From assembly GCA_030632765.1 (NCBI GenBank), contig DAOVUC010000096.1, positions 1-6,590 of the forward strand: 6,590 bases of DNA. Reading direction: 5' to 3'. Both the position numbers and the translations under genes were made by a program. The stretch comes from Candidatus Dadabacteria bacterium. Its GTDB lineage: Bacteria; Desulfobacterota_D; UBA1144; Nemesobacterales; UBA2774. Below, piece after piece: positions 1 to 6,189 of this stretch. Within the stretch, counting starts at the first letter, position 1, and every line of letters begins with the position of its first letter. The notes below the pieces were generated by a model. That model saw nothing but the letters and a program-made list of their open reading frames with translations. It did not search any database and was not told where the DNA came from.

Positions 1-1
1 A

Positions 2-550
2 AACATAGTCAGATGCCCGGACTCTAACAAAGCTCAAGAGATGATAGAGCTAATTGAGACTGTTCGAAAAGAAGGGGACTCCATTGGCGGAGTGGTTGAA
101 GTTGTATCAACGGGGCTGCAAGCGGGACTGGGAACCCCTGTATTTCATAAAGTAGACGCTGAGCTTGCACAAGGGCTTATGAGCCTGGGCGGAATAAGGG
201 GGTTTGAAGTAGGTCTTGGATTTGAGGCGGTTACAATGAAAGGATCGCAAGCTAACGATGTGATGTATACAAACGATTCAGGAGAACTCGGGTTTAAGAC
301 AAATAATGCCGGAGGGCTTCTGGGCGGGATTACAAACGGCGAGGATCTGGTTGTGAGAATTGCGATCAAGCCCACATCCTCAATCTCTAAAATACAACAT
401 ACTGTAGATAAATCTGGAAACCCTAAAGAGCTTAAAGTTAAAGGACGCCACGATCCATGTCTATGTCCAAGGGCGGTGCCTATAGCTGAGGCAATGGTTA
501 ATCTTGTCCTTGTAGATCAGCTTTTATTGTCTAGAACTACCCGTATTTAA
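2..550 (+). CDS. aroC: Chorismate synthase, C-terminal half (5' end outside window)
   Basis: Chorismate synthase makes chorismate from 5-enolpyruvylshikimate-3-phosphate using reduced FMN. This is the last shared step to aromatic amino acids, folates and quinones, and it acts in the cytosol as a tetramer. The frame is open from base 2, so the ATG at 41 is internal: the upstream residues (…RCPDSNKAQE) already match the family. The 182 visible residues are about half of a usual 360-390 residue enzyme. Family signatures seen in order are GDSIGG, the GLGTPVFHK-DAELA segment, the KGFE-like RGFEVG, NNAGGLLGGITNG, KPTSSI and GRHDPC-PRAVP. The NN-GG and RHDPC segments belong to the FMN and substrate site. 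The reading frame is intact to a TAA stop. A small unknown gene follows after 18 bases, so aroC probably heads or belongs to a short operon. The identity is not in doubt; only the truncation limits the call. Confidence 0.96.
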   Translation, partial: NIVRCPDSNKAQEMIELIETVRKEGDSIGGVVEVVSTGLQAGLGTPVFHKVDAELAQGLMSLGGIRGFEVGLGFEAVTMKGSQANDVMYTNDSGELGFKTNNAGGLLGGITNGEDLVVRIAIKPTSSISKIQHTVDKSGNPKELKVKGRHDPCLCPRAVPIAEAMVNLVLVDQLLLSRTTRI

Positions 551-568
551 CCTAAATTGGTATTCCAA

Positions 569-925
569 ATGGAACAAAAAGTTAATTTCTTTTGTACTAT
601 ATATGTAGATGAAAACGAAATTTATTTGGGTGATCTAAGCGAGATTCCTGAAAAATTTAGAAATCGTGCTATAGGGGATATAGCGGAGTGGGCGGATTCA
701 CTTGGCAAAAGGGGGATCAACGAACTACTCTATTCTCACCTATCCTGGTACGAAAGAATGGATCTCTACTGTGAGAGCTGCTCCAAATGGAATGAAGACC
801 AGGATATTAGGGAATGCGGGGGTTGTGGAGCTGAGCTGAAAGAACGTTATATCTATGAGAGAAACACTAAATTAGACAAGATTATGACTTGCGTTGGGAT
901 GATTTCTAAAATTCAGGTCTCTTAA
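569..925 (+). CDS. Small zinc-ribbon protein of unknown function
   Basis: I do not recognise the family. From the ATG at 569 the protein has 118 residues. Its clearest feature is a pair of CxxC knuckles, C68-x2-C71 and C83-x2-C86, separated by 11 residues, which should bind one zinc as a compact ribbon. The N-terminal part (about 1-65) is acidic and mixed, with no signal peptide or membrane segment, so a cytosolic protein is likely. An in-frame TTG lies at 557, but the ATG is preferred; neither has a good Shine-Dalgarno, only a weak GG about 8 bases before the ATG. The gene starts 18 bases after aroC and ends 30 bases before another small gene, suggesting co-transcription and possibly translational coupling. 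Zinc ribbons occur in nucleic-acid-binding, chaperone and structural proteins, so no function is assigned. Reality as a gene is supported by the intact paired CxxC motif and tight packing. Confidence 0.75.
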   Translation: MEQKVNFFCTIYVDENEIYLGDLSEIPEKFRNRAIGDIAEWADSLGKRGINELLYSHLSWYERMDLYCESCSKWNEDQDIRECGGCGAELKERYIYERNTKLDKIMTCVGMISKIQVS

Positions 926-955
926 TAAAACTTTTAACAACGATTGGGGTCTATA

Positions 956-1246
956 ATGAAAATGAACGTAAACGGGCAGGTATTTCCAAAAGTCTGGGAG
1001 TTAGCGAACAACGTTACCAAGCTCAGGGAAGAGAGAAAATCCGTCAATATAGGAGCGGGGTCGGTCGGATTTGCGGTCTATGAAGTAGAGCTGCCTGAAG
1101 AAACCAGAAAAGATGGAATTTATTTAATTACCCCACAGGGAGTCAGGCTATATTATTACCCTGGCGATCAATACCAGATCGGGTATCTAATATCTGAAAT
1201 TGACCGCGATCCGCTGGTAAAAAGGCATTTCGGAAAACCTAATTAA
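956..1246 (+). CDS. Small soluble protein of unknown function
   Basis: I do not recognise this 96-residue protein. The ATG at 956 is chosen because GGGG at 946-949 sits 6 bases before it; a TTG at 944 and a second ATG at 962 are in the same frame and less well placed. The sequence has no signal peptide, no membrane helix and no cysteine. It looks like a mixed alpha/beta fold: a charged helix-like stretch around residues 13-30 (ELANNVTKLREERK), then alternating hydrophobic strands (FAVYEVEL, GIYLITPQGVRLYYY) and a charged C-terminus. It begins 30 bases after the zinc-ribbon gene and is the last gene before a new promoter, so it probably closes the aroC transcript. It could be a small binding or regulatory protein, but nothing visible decides this. 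Confidence 0.7.
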   Translation: MKMNVNGQVFPKVWELANNVTKLREERKSVNIGAGSVGFAVYEVELPEETRKDGIYLITPQGVRLYYYPGDQYQIGYLISEIDRDPLVKRHFGKPN

Positions 1247-1283
1247 GCCATACACGCTTAAAAGCAATTACAACCGGTCTACT

Positions 1284-1312
1284 TTGACTAGGACATTGAG
1301 CATGTGTATTTT
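1284..1312 (+). promoter_or_regulatory. Sigma70-like promoter of the czcD-like gene, probably leaderless
   Basis: A -35 box TTGACT (1284-1289, 5 of 6 to consensus) is followed by a 17-base spacer and a -10 box TATTTT (1307-1312). A start site 6-8 bases after the -10 would fall at about 1318-1320, directly before the ATG at 1321. That ATG has no Shine-Dalgarno, which agrees with a leaderless message. The spacer is the normal 17 bases, not the stretched 19-20 typical of MerR-type metal-responsive promoters. Confidence 0.6.
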
Positions 1313-1320
1313 TATCTCAG

Positions 1321-2259
1321 ATGGAACATCACAATCATAGTCACGATCATAGCCATAGCCACGATGTCAAAAACATAAAAGAAAAAAGAGCGCTTGGCAT
1401 AGTTCTTGGGCTTACTTTTTGCTTTATGATAGTAGAGGCAGTGGCCGGGTTCTACACCGGCAGTCTTGCCCTGCTCTCAGACGCCGGTCATATGCTGACT
1501 GATGTTTTCGCTCTTTCACTCGCATTTTTCGCCATCTGGTTCTCCCAAAAACCCCCAACATCGACAAAAACCTTTGGGTTTTATAGAGCCGAGATCCTTG
1601 CAGCATTTTTTAACAGCCTCTTACTTTTTGCAATCTCTGCAGCAATCTTAATCGAAGCGTATAAGAGATTACTCATACCGCATGAAGTAAAGAGTCTAGA
1701 GATGACTATTGTCGCAATTATCGGACTATGTGTAAACCTCACAGGCGCTTATATATTATTTAAGTTTCAAAGCGGAAATCTTAATATTAAGGGTGCGCTT
1801 TACCATGTATTGAGCGATGCGCTCGGATCGGTTGGGGCTATAATTGCGGGAGTAATTATGATAACAACCAAGTGGTATTATGCCGACTCTTTGGTAAGTA
1901 TCTTAGTATCGGTTCTTATTATCAGGGGCGCCTGGGTATTGTTCAGAGAATCCACCCATATACTTCTTGAAGGAACTCCAAAAGGGATTGATCTTGGCGC
2001 TGTTCAAAACTGTATCTGCTCTCACAACAGGGTAATTAGCTTACATGACTTGCATGTCTGGACATTAACTCAAGGGTTTGAGGCCCTTAGCGCTCATCTG
2101 GTGGTTGAAAACATGGAAAACAGCGAAGATATAATCAGTGAAATTAAGCAGGAACTATCAAGCAAATTCGAGATAACTCATATTACGCTACAATTAGAAG
2201 AACAAGAATGCGAAGAAGCTAACGGACCCTGCTACGATAATGGTATATCAGAGGATTAA
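1321..2259 (+). CDS. czcD: Cation diffusion facilitator, zinc/cadmium efflux (CzcD/ZitB type)
   Basis: This inner-membrane antiporter is expected to export Zn2+ (possibly Cd2+ or Co2+) in exchange for protons. The 312 residues match the usual family length. The cytosolic N-terminus is histidine-rich, with seven His among residues 3-14. About six membrane segments follow between residues 24 and 205. Metal-site motifs are H57-xxx-D61 in the second segment (SDAGHMLTD) and H162-xxx-D166 in the fifth (YHVLSDALGS); this double HxxxD pattern is that of zinc-type members. The C-terminal cytosolic domain (about 210-295) has HDLHVWTLT, SAHL and THITLQLE, as in CzcD and ZitB, and ends with extra cysteines C297 and C304. 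The ATG is the only possible start because a stop lies in frame at 1297. No Shine-Dalgarno is visible. The 3' end overlaps the convergent sbcD by four bases. The class is certain; the precise metal is inferred. Confidence 0.95.
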   Translation: MEHHNHSHDHSHSHDVKNIKEKRALGIVLGLTFCFMIVEAVAGFYTGSLALLSDAGHMLTDVFALSLAFFAIWFSQKPPTSTKTFGFYRAEILAAFFNSLLLFAISAAILIEAYKRLLIPHEVKSLEMTIVAIIGLCVNLTGAYILFKFQSGNLNIKGALYHVLSDALGSVGAIIAGVIMITTKWYYADSLVSILVSVLIIRGAWVLFRESTHILLEGTPKGIDLGAVQNCICSHNRVISLHDLHVWTLTQGFEALSAHLVVENMENSEDIISEIKQELSSKFEITHITLQLEEQECEEANGPCYDNGISED

Positions 2260-3500
2260 TCCTTCTTATCACTACTATCCCTTATAAGCTTTTCCGCATA
2301 TAATTTCATTTCATCGGCAATATCTTTTAACTCTGGTTTTGACCCGATATATTTATCAAGTGCCTCCATTAGCCCCATAGTTTTAGAGATCCCCGCCTGC
2401 CTCATTACCTTTTCGTGCTTATCAAAAATTTTCTCTATCTTAAGTGCATGAGCACTATCAAATAGAGCTTTAATCCTCTTCTCATCTATCTTCTCAGCAG
2501 GATTTGAGACTTTGTATCTGACTCTGATTACAGCATCTGCAATATCCTCTTTGTTAAAACGCGTTTCCAAGTTTGGGTCCGATTCTAAATCGCTCCCATC
2601 TAATTCTATTGTCTTAAATTTTCTTGCCGGAGTCTCTATAAATTCATATTCACACTTCCATCCGTTTTCAGTTTGGACCATCTCTCCGAGAACAAATCCT
2701 TTCTTCTCTTTTTCTTCAGTAAAATCGATCCTCTCTATACTTCCCGAATAGACTATAGGAGTGGGATCGTTCTTATTTAAATTTTGATATCTATGGATAT
2801 GTCCCAGAGCTACATAGTTAAAAGCAGTGTTATTTAGCTCGCTAAGTGGAACTACGGGATCAGACGTTGTAAGAGTATCTCTTTCTGTGCCCGATAGCTT
2901 AGCGTCCCTTACAGAGAGGTGCCCTAAGAAAATTGAAGGATTTGAGTTATCTATTTTGGCGGACAAATCATGAATAATAGCGATTAGTCTCTTTTCAATC
3001 TCTATCTGTATCTCTTGAGAACTTAAGGATTTATATTCGTCTTTAGAAACGAGGCCACTACTGCCTGCCCAGGGAAGACACGCAATCTGAACTTGCCCCT
3101 TATCTGTATCCAGTATGTGAACTGAGGGTTTTCTGACTATGGTCACTCTCTCTATGTCGAGTGCGGGAAATATTTCTACGGCAGAAGCCCTTCCCCCGGC
3201 GGAGGGGTAATCGTGATTGCCAAGCACCATAACTACCTTGATCTCAGATCCCTCAACCAACCTTGCGACCCTTCTGGCAAACTCTATCTCTTCTGTCGGA
3301 TTAGGGTTTTCTCTGTGAAATATATCCCCAGCTATAAGCACCAGGTCTACCGACTCTTTTAGGGCATAATTGAACACAAAGTCCAAGGATTTGAGGATAT
3401 CCTCTAACCTTGTATTTTTACCCGTAGCAGGATTTATCTTTCCGTGCGTTTGTAGGCCGATATGGATATCGGAAAGGTGGATAAACTTTATCTTCCTCAA
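2256..3500 (-). CDS. sbcD: SbcD/Mre11-type DNA exonuclease subunit
   Basis: SbcD is the manganese-dependent nuclease subunit of the SbcCD (Rad50-Mre11) complex, which opens hairpins and trims blocked DNA ends in the nucleoid. All metallophosphoesterase motifs are present: D11-I-H13, GDIFH (D59), GNHD (95-98), GHLS with H194, and GHIH (233-236), followed by YSGSIERIDF. The capping and C-terminal region (about 290-414) is charged and helical. At 414 residues it has the normal length. Translation must begin at TTG 3500: the frame upstream is stopped within 18 bases, and residues 2-15 (RKIKF-HLSDIHIG) are the usual N-terminus. The Shine-Dalgarno is poor. It lies 50 bases after the aminotransferase on the same strand with no clear terminator between, so it is probably co-transcribed. 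The partner ATPase gene sbcC does not adjoin it on either side here, unlike the usual sbcD-sbcC arrangement. The stop overlaps that of czcD. Confidence 0.94.
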   Translation of the reverse strand: MRKIKFIHLSDIHIGLQTHGKINPATGKNTRLEDILKSLDFVFNYALKESVDLVLIAGDIFHRENPNPTEEIEFARRVARLVEGSEIKVVMVLGNHDYPSAGGRASAVEIFPALDIERVTIVRKPSVHILDTDKGQVQIACLPWAGSSGLVSKDEYKSLSSQEIQIEIEKRLIAIIHDLSAKIDNSNPSIFLGHLSVRDAKLSGTERDTLTTSDPVVPLSELNNTAFNYVALGHIHRYQNLNKNDPTPIVYSGSIERIDFTEEKEKKGFVLGEMVQTENGWKCEYEFIETPARKFKTIELDGSDLESDPNLETRFNKEDIADAVIRVRYKVSNPAEKIDEKRIKALFDSAHALKIEKIFDKHEKVMRQAGISKTMGLMEALDKYIGSKPELKDIADEMKLYAEKLIRDSSDKKD

Positions 3501-3550
3501 ATAGGGTTCAGTCTCTTAAGTTATTTTTTAATGTAATAGACTAATCTTAA

Positions 3551-4690
3551 TTAATCTGCAGTGAGTATTTCAGACGCTTTTTTAGTCGCAGCCCCGAAAT
3601 TAAACTCATAACCAAGCTGATTTAGCACACTTTCAATAGCAGCTATGATTGATAAAGCATCGGTTTTATCAATATCTCCAATATGCGAGATCCTAAATAT
3701 CTTCCCTTTAGCCTGATCCTGACCACCTGCAACCGTGATCCCAAATTCATCACGAAGCCCTGCGATAACTTTGGCAGCCCCTATTTCCAGCGGCGCAGTT
3801 ACTATTGTAAGCGCTGAGCTAGGAGTATCCTGCACAAAAGGCTCAAGACCTATTGCTTTCATCGCCTCTCTTGTAGCAAGTGCAAGCCTAGCATGGCGTT
3901 TGTGCATGTTTTCCCTGCCTTCTGCTCTAAATCTTTTGAGCACCGCTGCAAGCCCTACTATAAGAGTTACGGCAGGTGTGAAGGTTGTGGTGTTCTTTTC
4001 CGCATTCTTGAGAGCCGGCTTAAAGTCAAAATAGAACTTGGGTAGATAAGAGCTTTCATAAAACTTCCAGGCCTTCTCGCTCATAGCAGCGAATGACAGG
4101 CCGGGAGGAAGCATAAAGGCCTTCTGCGAGCCGCCCACCAGAACATCAATGCCCCAGTTATCAAACTCTATTTCAAATACTCCCACCCCTGTTATACCAT
4201 CCACTATTTGAATAACATCATCTCTTTTATTTGTAATTTCAGCAATCTCTTTAATCGGGTGTTTAACGCCTGTTGAAGTTTCGCTGGCCTGGGTGAGGAC
4301 TGCTTTTATGGAAGGATCGTCGTTAAGAGCTTTCTCAATAACTGCGGGGTCAACTTCCCTCCCCCAATCAACCATTATTTCTTCGACTTCGACACCGTAA
4401 GCACGGCAGATTTTCCCCCACCTCTCACCAAACTTACCGCTGTTTACAACTAAAACCTTGTCCCCTCTTGAAAGAGTATTCGCAACTGATGCCTCCATGG
4501 CTCCAGTGCCTGAAGCGGATAGAATGAAAACCTCTTGCTTAGTATTATATATATATTTTAACCCCTCTCGAACTTCTGCAAAAATTTCCTCAAACTCGGC
4601 TGTTCTGTGATGGATAATTGGCTTTGCCATCTCAATTAATACTTCACTTGGGACAGGTACCGGACCTGGTGTAAAGACATATTTTTTCAC
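3551..4690 (-). CDS. Class V PLP aminotransferase, alanine/serine-glyoxylate type
   Basis: This cytosolic pyridoxal-phosphate enzyme probably moves an amino group from alanine or serine to glyoxylate or a related oxoacid. The protein is 379 residues, normal for the AgxT-like branch of fold type I. Seen in order are the N-terminal TPGPVPVP (7-14), HHR (27-29), the cofactor phosphate loop SGTGAMEA (60-67), the ring-binding aspartate in VDGITGVG (D164), the Schiff-base lysine K190 in GGSQKAFMLPPG, and the substrate carboxylate arginine in FRISHIGD (R333). Start is GTG at 4690, with AAGGAG eight bases upstream. A strong promoter lies about 70 bases upstream, and sbcD follows after 50 bases. No serA or other serine or glyoxylate gene is in the window to fix the substrate; related proteins are labelled AgxT, serine-pyruvate aminotransferase or 'soluble hydrogenase 42 kDa subunit'. 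Family certain, substrate not. Confidence 0.92.
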   Translation of the reverse strand: MKKYVFTPGPVPVPSEVLIEMAKPIIHHRTAEFEEIFAEVREGLKYIYNTKQEVFILSASGTGAMEASVANTLSRGDKVLVVNSGKFGERWGKICRAYGVEVEEIMVDWGREVDPAVIEKALNDDPSIKAVLTQASETSTGVKHPIKEIAEITNKRDDVIQIVDGITGVGVFEIEFDNWGIDVLVGGSQKAFMLPPGLSFAAMSEKAWKFYESSYLPKFYFDFKPALKNAEKNTTTFTPAVTLIVGLAAVLKRFRAEGRENMHKRHARLALATREAMKAIGLEPFVQDTPSSALTIVTAPLEIGAAKVIAGLRDEFGITVAGGQDQAKGKIFRISHIGDIDKTDALSIIAAIESVLNQLGYEFNFGAATKKASEILTAD

Positions 4691-4698
4691 TTTATATT

Positions 4699-4704
4699 CT
4701 CCTT
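4699..4704 (-). promoter_or_regulatory. Shine-Dalgarno site deciding the GTG start of the aminotransferase
   Basis: On the minus strand AAGGAG lies eight bases before the GTG at 4690. It supports GTG as the true start; the next residues (KKYVFTPGP) match the usual N-terminus of the family. Confidence 0.85.
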
Positions 4705-4738
4705 ACAATAATTAACATCTATTTAATTTTGATATGCT

Positions 4739-4851
4739 TACCACAAACTAACAAATATTTATAAATGCAAATAGCTATGCTGTAAAAATAATTTAATTTA
4801 GGCTATTTATTTTTAAGCTGTATCCTTTTTTAGCAGTGAAATTTTGTGGTA
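4739..4851. repeat. 9-base inverted repeat flanking the divergent promoters
   Basis: TACCACAAA at 4739-4747 is matched exactly by its reverse complement TTTGTGGTA at 4843-4851, with 95 bases between. The left arm falls just after the predicted aminotransferase start site; the right arm falls just upstream of the predicted prfB promoter. The arrangement could be a pair of regulator sites, but a chance match in AT-rich DNA is possible. Confidence 0.35.
4758..4786 (-). promoter_or_regulatory. Sigma70-like promoter of the aminotransferase (and probably sbcD)
   Basis: On the minus strand TTTACA (4786-4781) and TATAAA (4763-4758) each match consensus at 5 of 6 positions and are separated by exactly 17 bases. 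Transcription would start near 4751, leaving a leader of about 60 bases before the GTG. One arm of a 9-base inverted repeat (4739-4747) would lie just downstream of the start site. Confidence 0.7.
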
Positions 4852-4859
4852 GAAAATCA

Positions 4860-4888
4860 TTATGAATTTACCCAAAACTCTGTATAAT
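4860..4888 (+). promoter_or_regulatory. Candidate promoter of prfB
   Basis: A perfect TATAAT (4883-4888) stands about 68 bases before the prfB ATG. The best-spaced -35 (4860-4865, TTATGA, 17-base spacer) is poor, so the promoter may depend on its -10 or on an activator. A start near 4895 would give a leader of about 62 bases. Confidence 0.45.
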
Positions 4889-4941
4889 TCAACCCGGTTT
4901 ACTTTTACAATACGAAACTTTATATTACTTGTTAATTAGCC

Positions 4942-4946
4942 GGAGG
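4942..4946 (+). promoter_or_regulatory. Shine-Dalgarno site fixing the prfB start
   Basis: GGAGG ends ten bases before the ATG at 4957. It fixes that ATG as the start of the zero-frame leader of RF2. The downstream TTG at 5012 has no comparable site. Confidence 0.85.
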
Positions 4947-4956
4947 TAACATACTC

Positions 4957-6067
4957 ATGTTTGGTGACAACAAAGAACTGATACAGGACCTTAAGAAGAG
5001 ACTTGCAATAATTGGAGACTTTCTTTGACCTGCCTCTAAAAGAATCCCGACTAAAAGAATTAGAAGACATTACCGGCAAAACTGAATTTTGGGACAACGC
5101 CGATAGTGCTCAAAAAATACTTAAGGAACAGGCGCAAATTAAAAATACCATCGACGAATGGAAGTCCTTATCGTCTAATCTTGAAGATATAGAAGTATTA
5201 GAAGAGCTTTCCCTAGAAGAGCGTGATGAGGAGTCTTCAAAAGAAGTAAAAGGGGCATTGTCCGAGATCGAGATAAAGGTAGTAAATCTCGAATTCAAAC
5301 GGATTCTTGGGGAGCCTGACGATAGAAGTAACGCAATTGTCTCCATTAATGCCGGGGCTGGGGGCACAGAGGCACAGGACTGGGCTGAAATACTTTTAAG
5401 AATGTATCTAAGATACGCAGAAAGAAACGGTTTCAAATCAGAAATAGTGGAGTATCAGCAAGGGGATGAGGCGGGCCTTAAAAGCACGACCTTCCTTGTA
5501 GAAGGTGATTACTCATTTGGATATTTAAAAGGCGAGAGCGGAGTACACCGTTTAGTTAGAATTTCTCCATTTGACTCTAACAAAAGAAGACACACTTCCT
5601 TTGCATCGGTCTTTGTCTCACCTCAGATTGACGATAGCATAGAAGTGGACATCGATGAGAAAGATTTGAGGATAGACACTTACCGGGCGAGCGGAGCCGG
5701 AGGGCAGCACGTAAATAAAACAGATTCCGCCATAAGAATTACTCACGCTCCATCAGGGGTTGTAGTTAGCTGCCAAAATGAACGCTCACAACGTCAAAAC
5801 AAAGAAACGGCGATGAAGATCCTTCGTGCAAGGCTATATGAGCTTGAAAGAGAAAAGCGGAGAGAGAAACTTGATGAGCTTAACTCAACCAAAAAAGAAA
5901 TAGGATGGGGTAGTCAAATTCGCTCCTATGTGCTTCATCCATACAGGATGATAAAAGATCATAGAACCGATTTTGAAACCGGTAACGTTGACCCTGTACT
6001 CGACGGAGATTTAAACGAGTTTATCAAAAGTTATTTACTCTATTCAAGTGATCAGAAGACAAACTAA
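4957..6067 (+). CDS. prfB: Peptide chain release factor 2, expressed by programmed +1 frameshift
   Basis: RF2 recognises UGA and UAA stop codons on the ribosome and triggers peptide release. Translation starts at ATG 4957 and runs 23 codons (MFGDNKEL… ending IIGDFL) to an in-frame TGA at 5026. A +1 shift on CTT then continues with GAC at 5027 for 346 more residues, giving 369 in total against about 365 in E. coli. Helical domain 1 covers about residues 1-110. The GAGGTEAQDWA segment is near 133-142. The stop-codon-reading tripeptide SPF is at 203-205, which marks RF2 rather than RF1. The GGQ peptidyl-transferase motif is at 248-250, within YRASGAGGQHVN; it carries Ala where E. coli K-12 has Thr246. 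The C-terminal part has GWGSQIRSYVLHPY. Calling the gene from TTG 5012 would lose the true N-terminus. It is divergent from the aminotransferase and 122 bases upstream of nadK. Confidence 0.96.
5014..5029 (+). promoter_or_regulatory. RF2 programmed +1 frameshift site (CTT TGA C with internal Shine-Dalgarno)
   Basis: The slippery CTT (5023), the zero-frame stop TGA (5026) and the following C (5029) are the conserved RF2 autoregulatory signal. When RF2 is scarce, the ribosome pauses at TGA and slips forward one base. The stimulating internal Shine-Dalgarno is GGAG at 5014-5017. Five bases separate it from CTT, against three after AGGGGG in E. coli. Aligned to the full AGGAGG register the gap is four, so the element is slightly weaker and further away than in E. 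coli. Confidence 0.93.
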
Positions 6068-6093
6068 ATCAACGTATGTATAGTGTGAATTCT

Positions 6094-6120
6094 TTGATTC
6101 TTTAAGCACGGTGGTATATT
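6094..6120 (+). promoter_or_regulatory. Candidate extended -10 promoter of nadK
   Basis: TTGATT (6094-6099) and TATATT (6115-6120) are 15 bases apart, shorter than ideal, but a TG at 6112-6113 makes an extended -10 that can compensate. The -10 lies inside an imperfect dyad at 6111-6126 (GTGGTA, four bases, TATCAC). No clear terminator separates prfB from nadK, so read-through may also express nadK. Confidence 0.35.
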
Positions 6121-6175
6121 TATCACAGTACAGAATAGAGACTTTTCAATCTGAATATAGTTGATCCACCCGCTC

Positions 6176-6180
6176 GGAGG
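6176..6180 (+). promoter_or_regulatory. Shine-Dalgarno site deciding the TTG start of nadK
   Basis: GGAGG ends nine bases before TTG 6190. It is only two bases from the out-of-frame ATG at 6183, which opens a short frame stopping after 16 codons. This favours TTG as the true start. Confidence 0.85.
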
Positions 6181-6189
6181 ACATGTATC

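Noticed and set aside
41..550. A complete 169-residue gene starting at ATG 41.
   Set aside because: The frame is open to the window edge and the residues before this ATG match chorismate synthase, so this is the tail of a longer gene.
1243..1261. Hairpin TTAAGC / GCTTAA as a terminator of the aroC block.
   Set aside because: The stem is only six pairs, mostly AT, with a seven-base loop and no following T run, and it overlaps the stop codon.
3735..4034. Open frame on the + strand inside the aminotransferase (likewise 2512-2751 within sbcD).
   Set aside because: Both are shadows of well-supported minus-strand genes with no ribosome site or domain.
4769..4808. AAATAGC / GCTATTT inverted repeat in the intergenic region as a structured RNA or riboswitch.
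   Set aside because: The seven-base arms are AT-rich, overlap the aminotransferase promoter, and no further paired elements or conserved riboswitch core are visible.
5012..6067. prfB as a simple TTG-started gene of 351 residues.
   Set aside because: The strong GGAGG plus ATG at 4957, the 23-codon leader resembling the RF2 N-terminus and the exact CTT TGA C site show that a frameshift joins the two frames.
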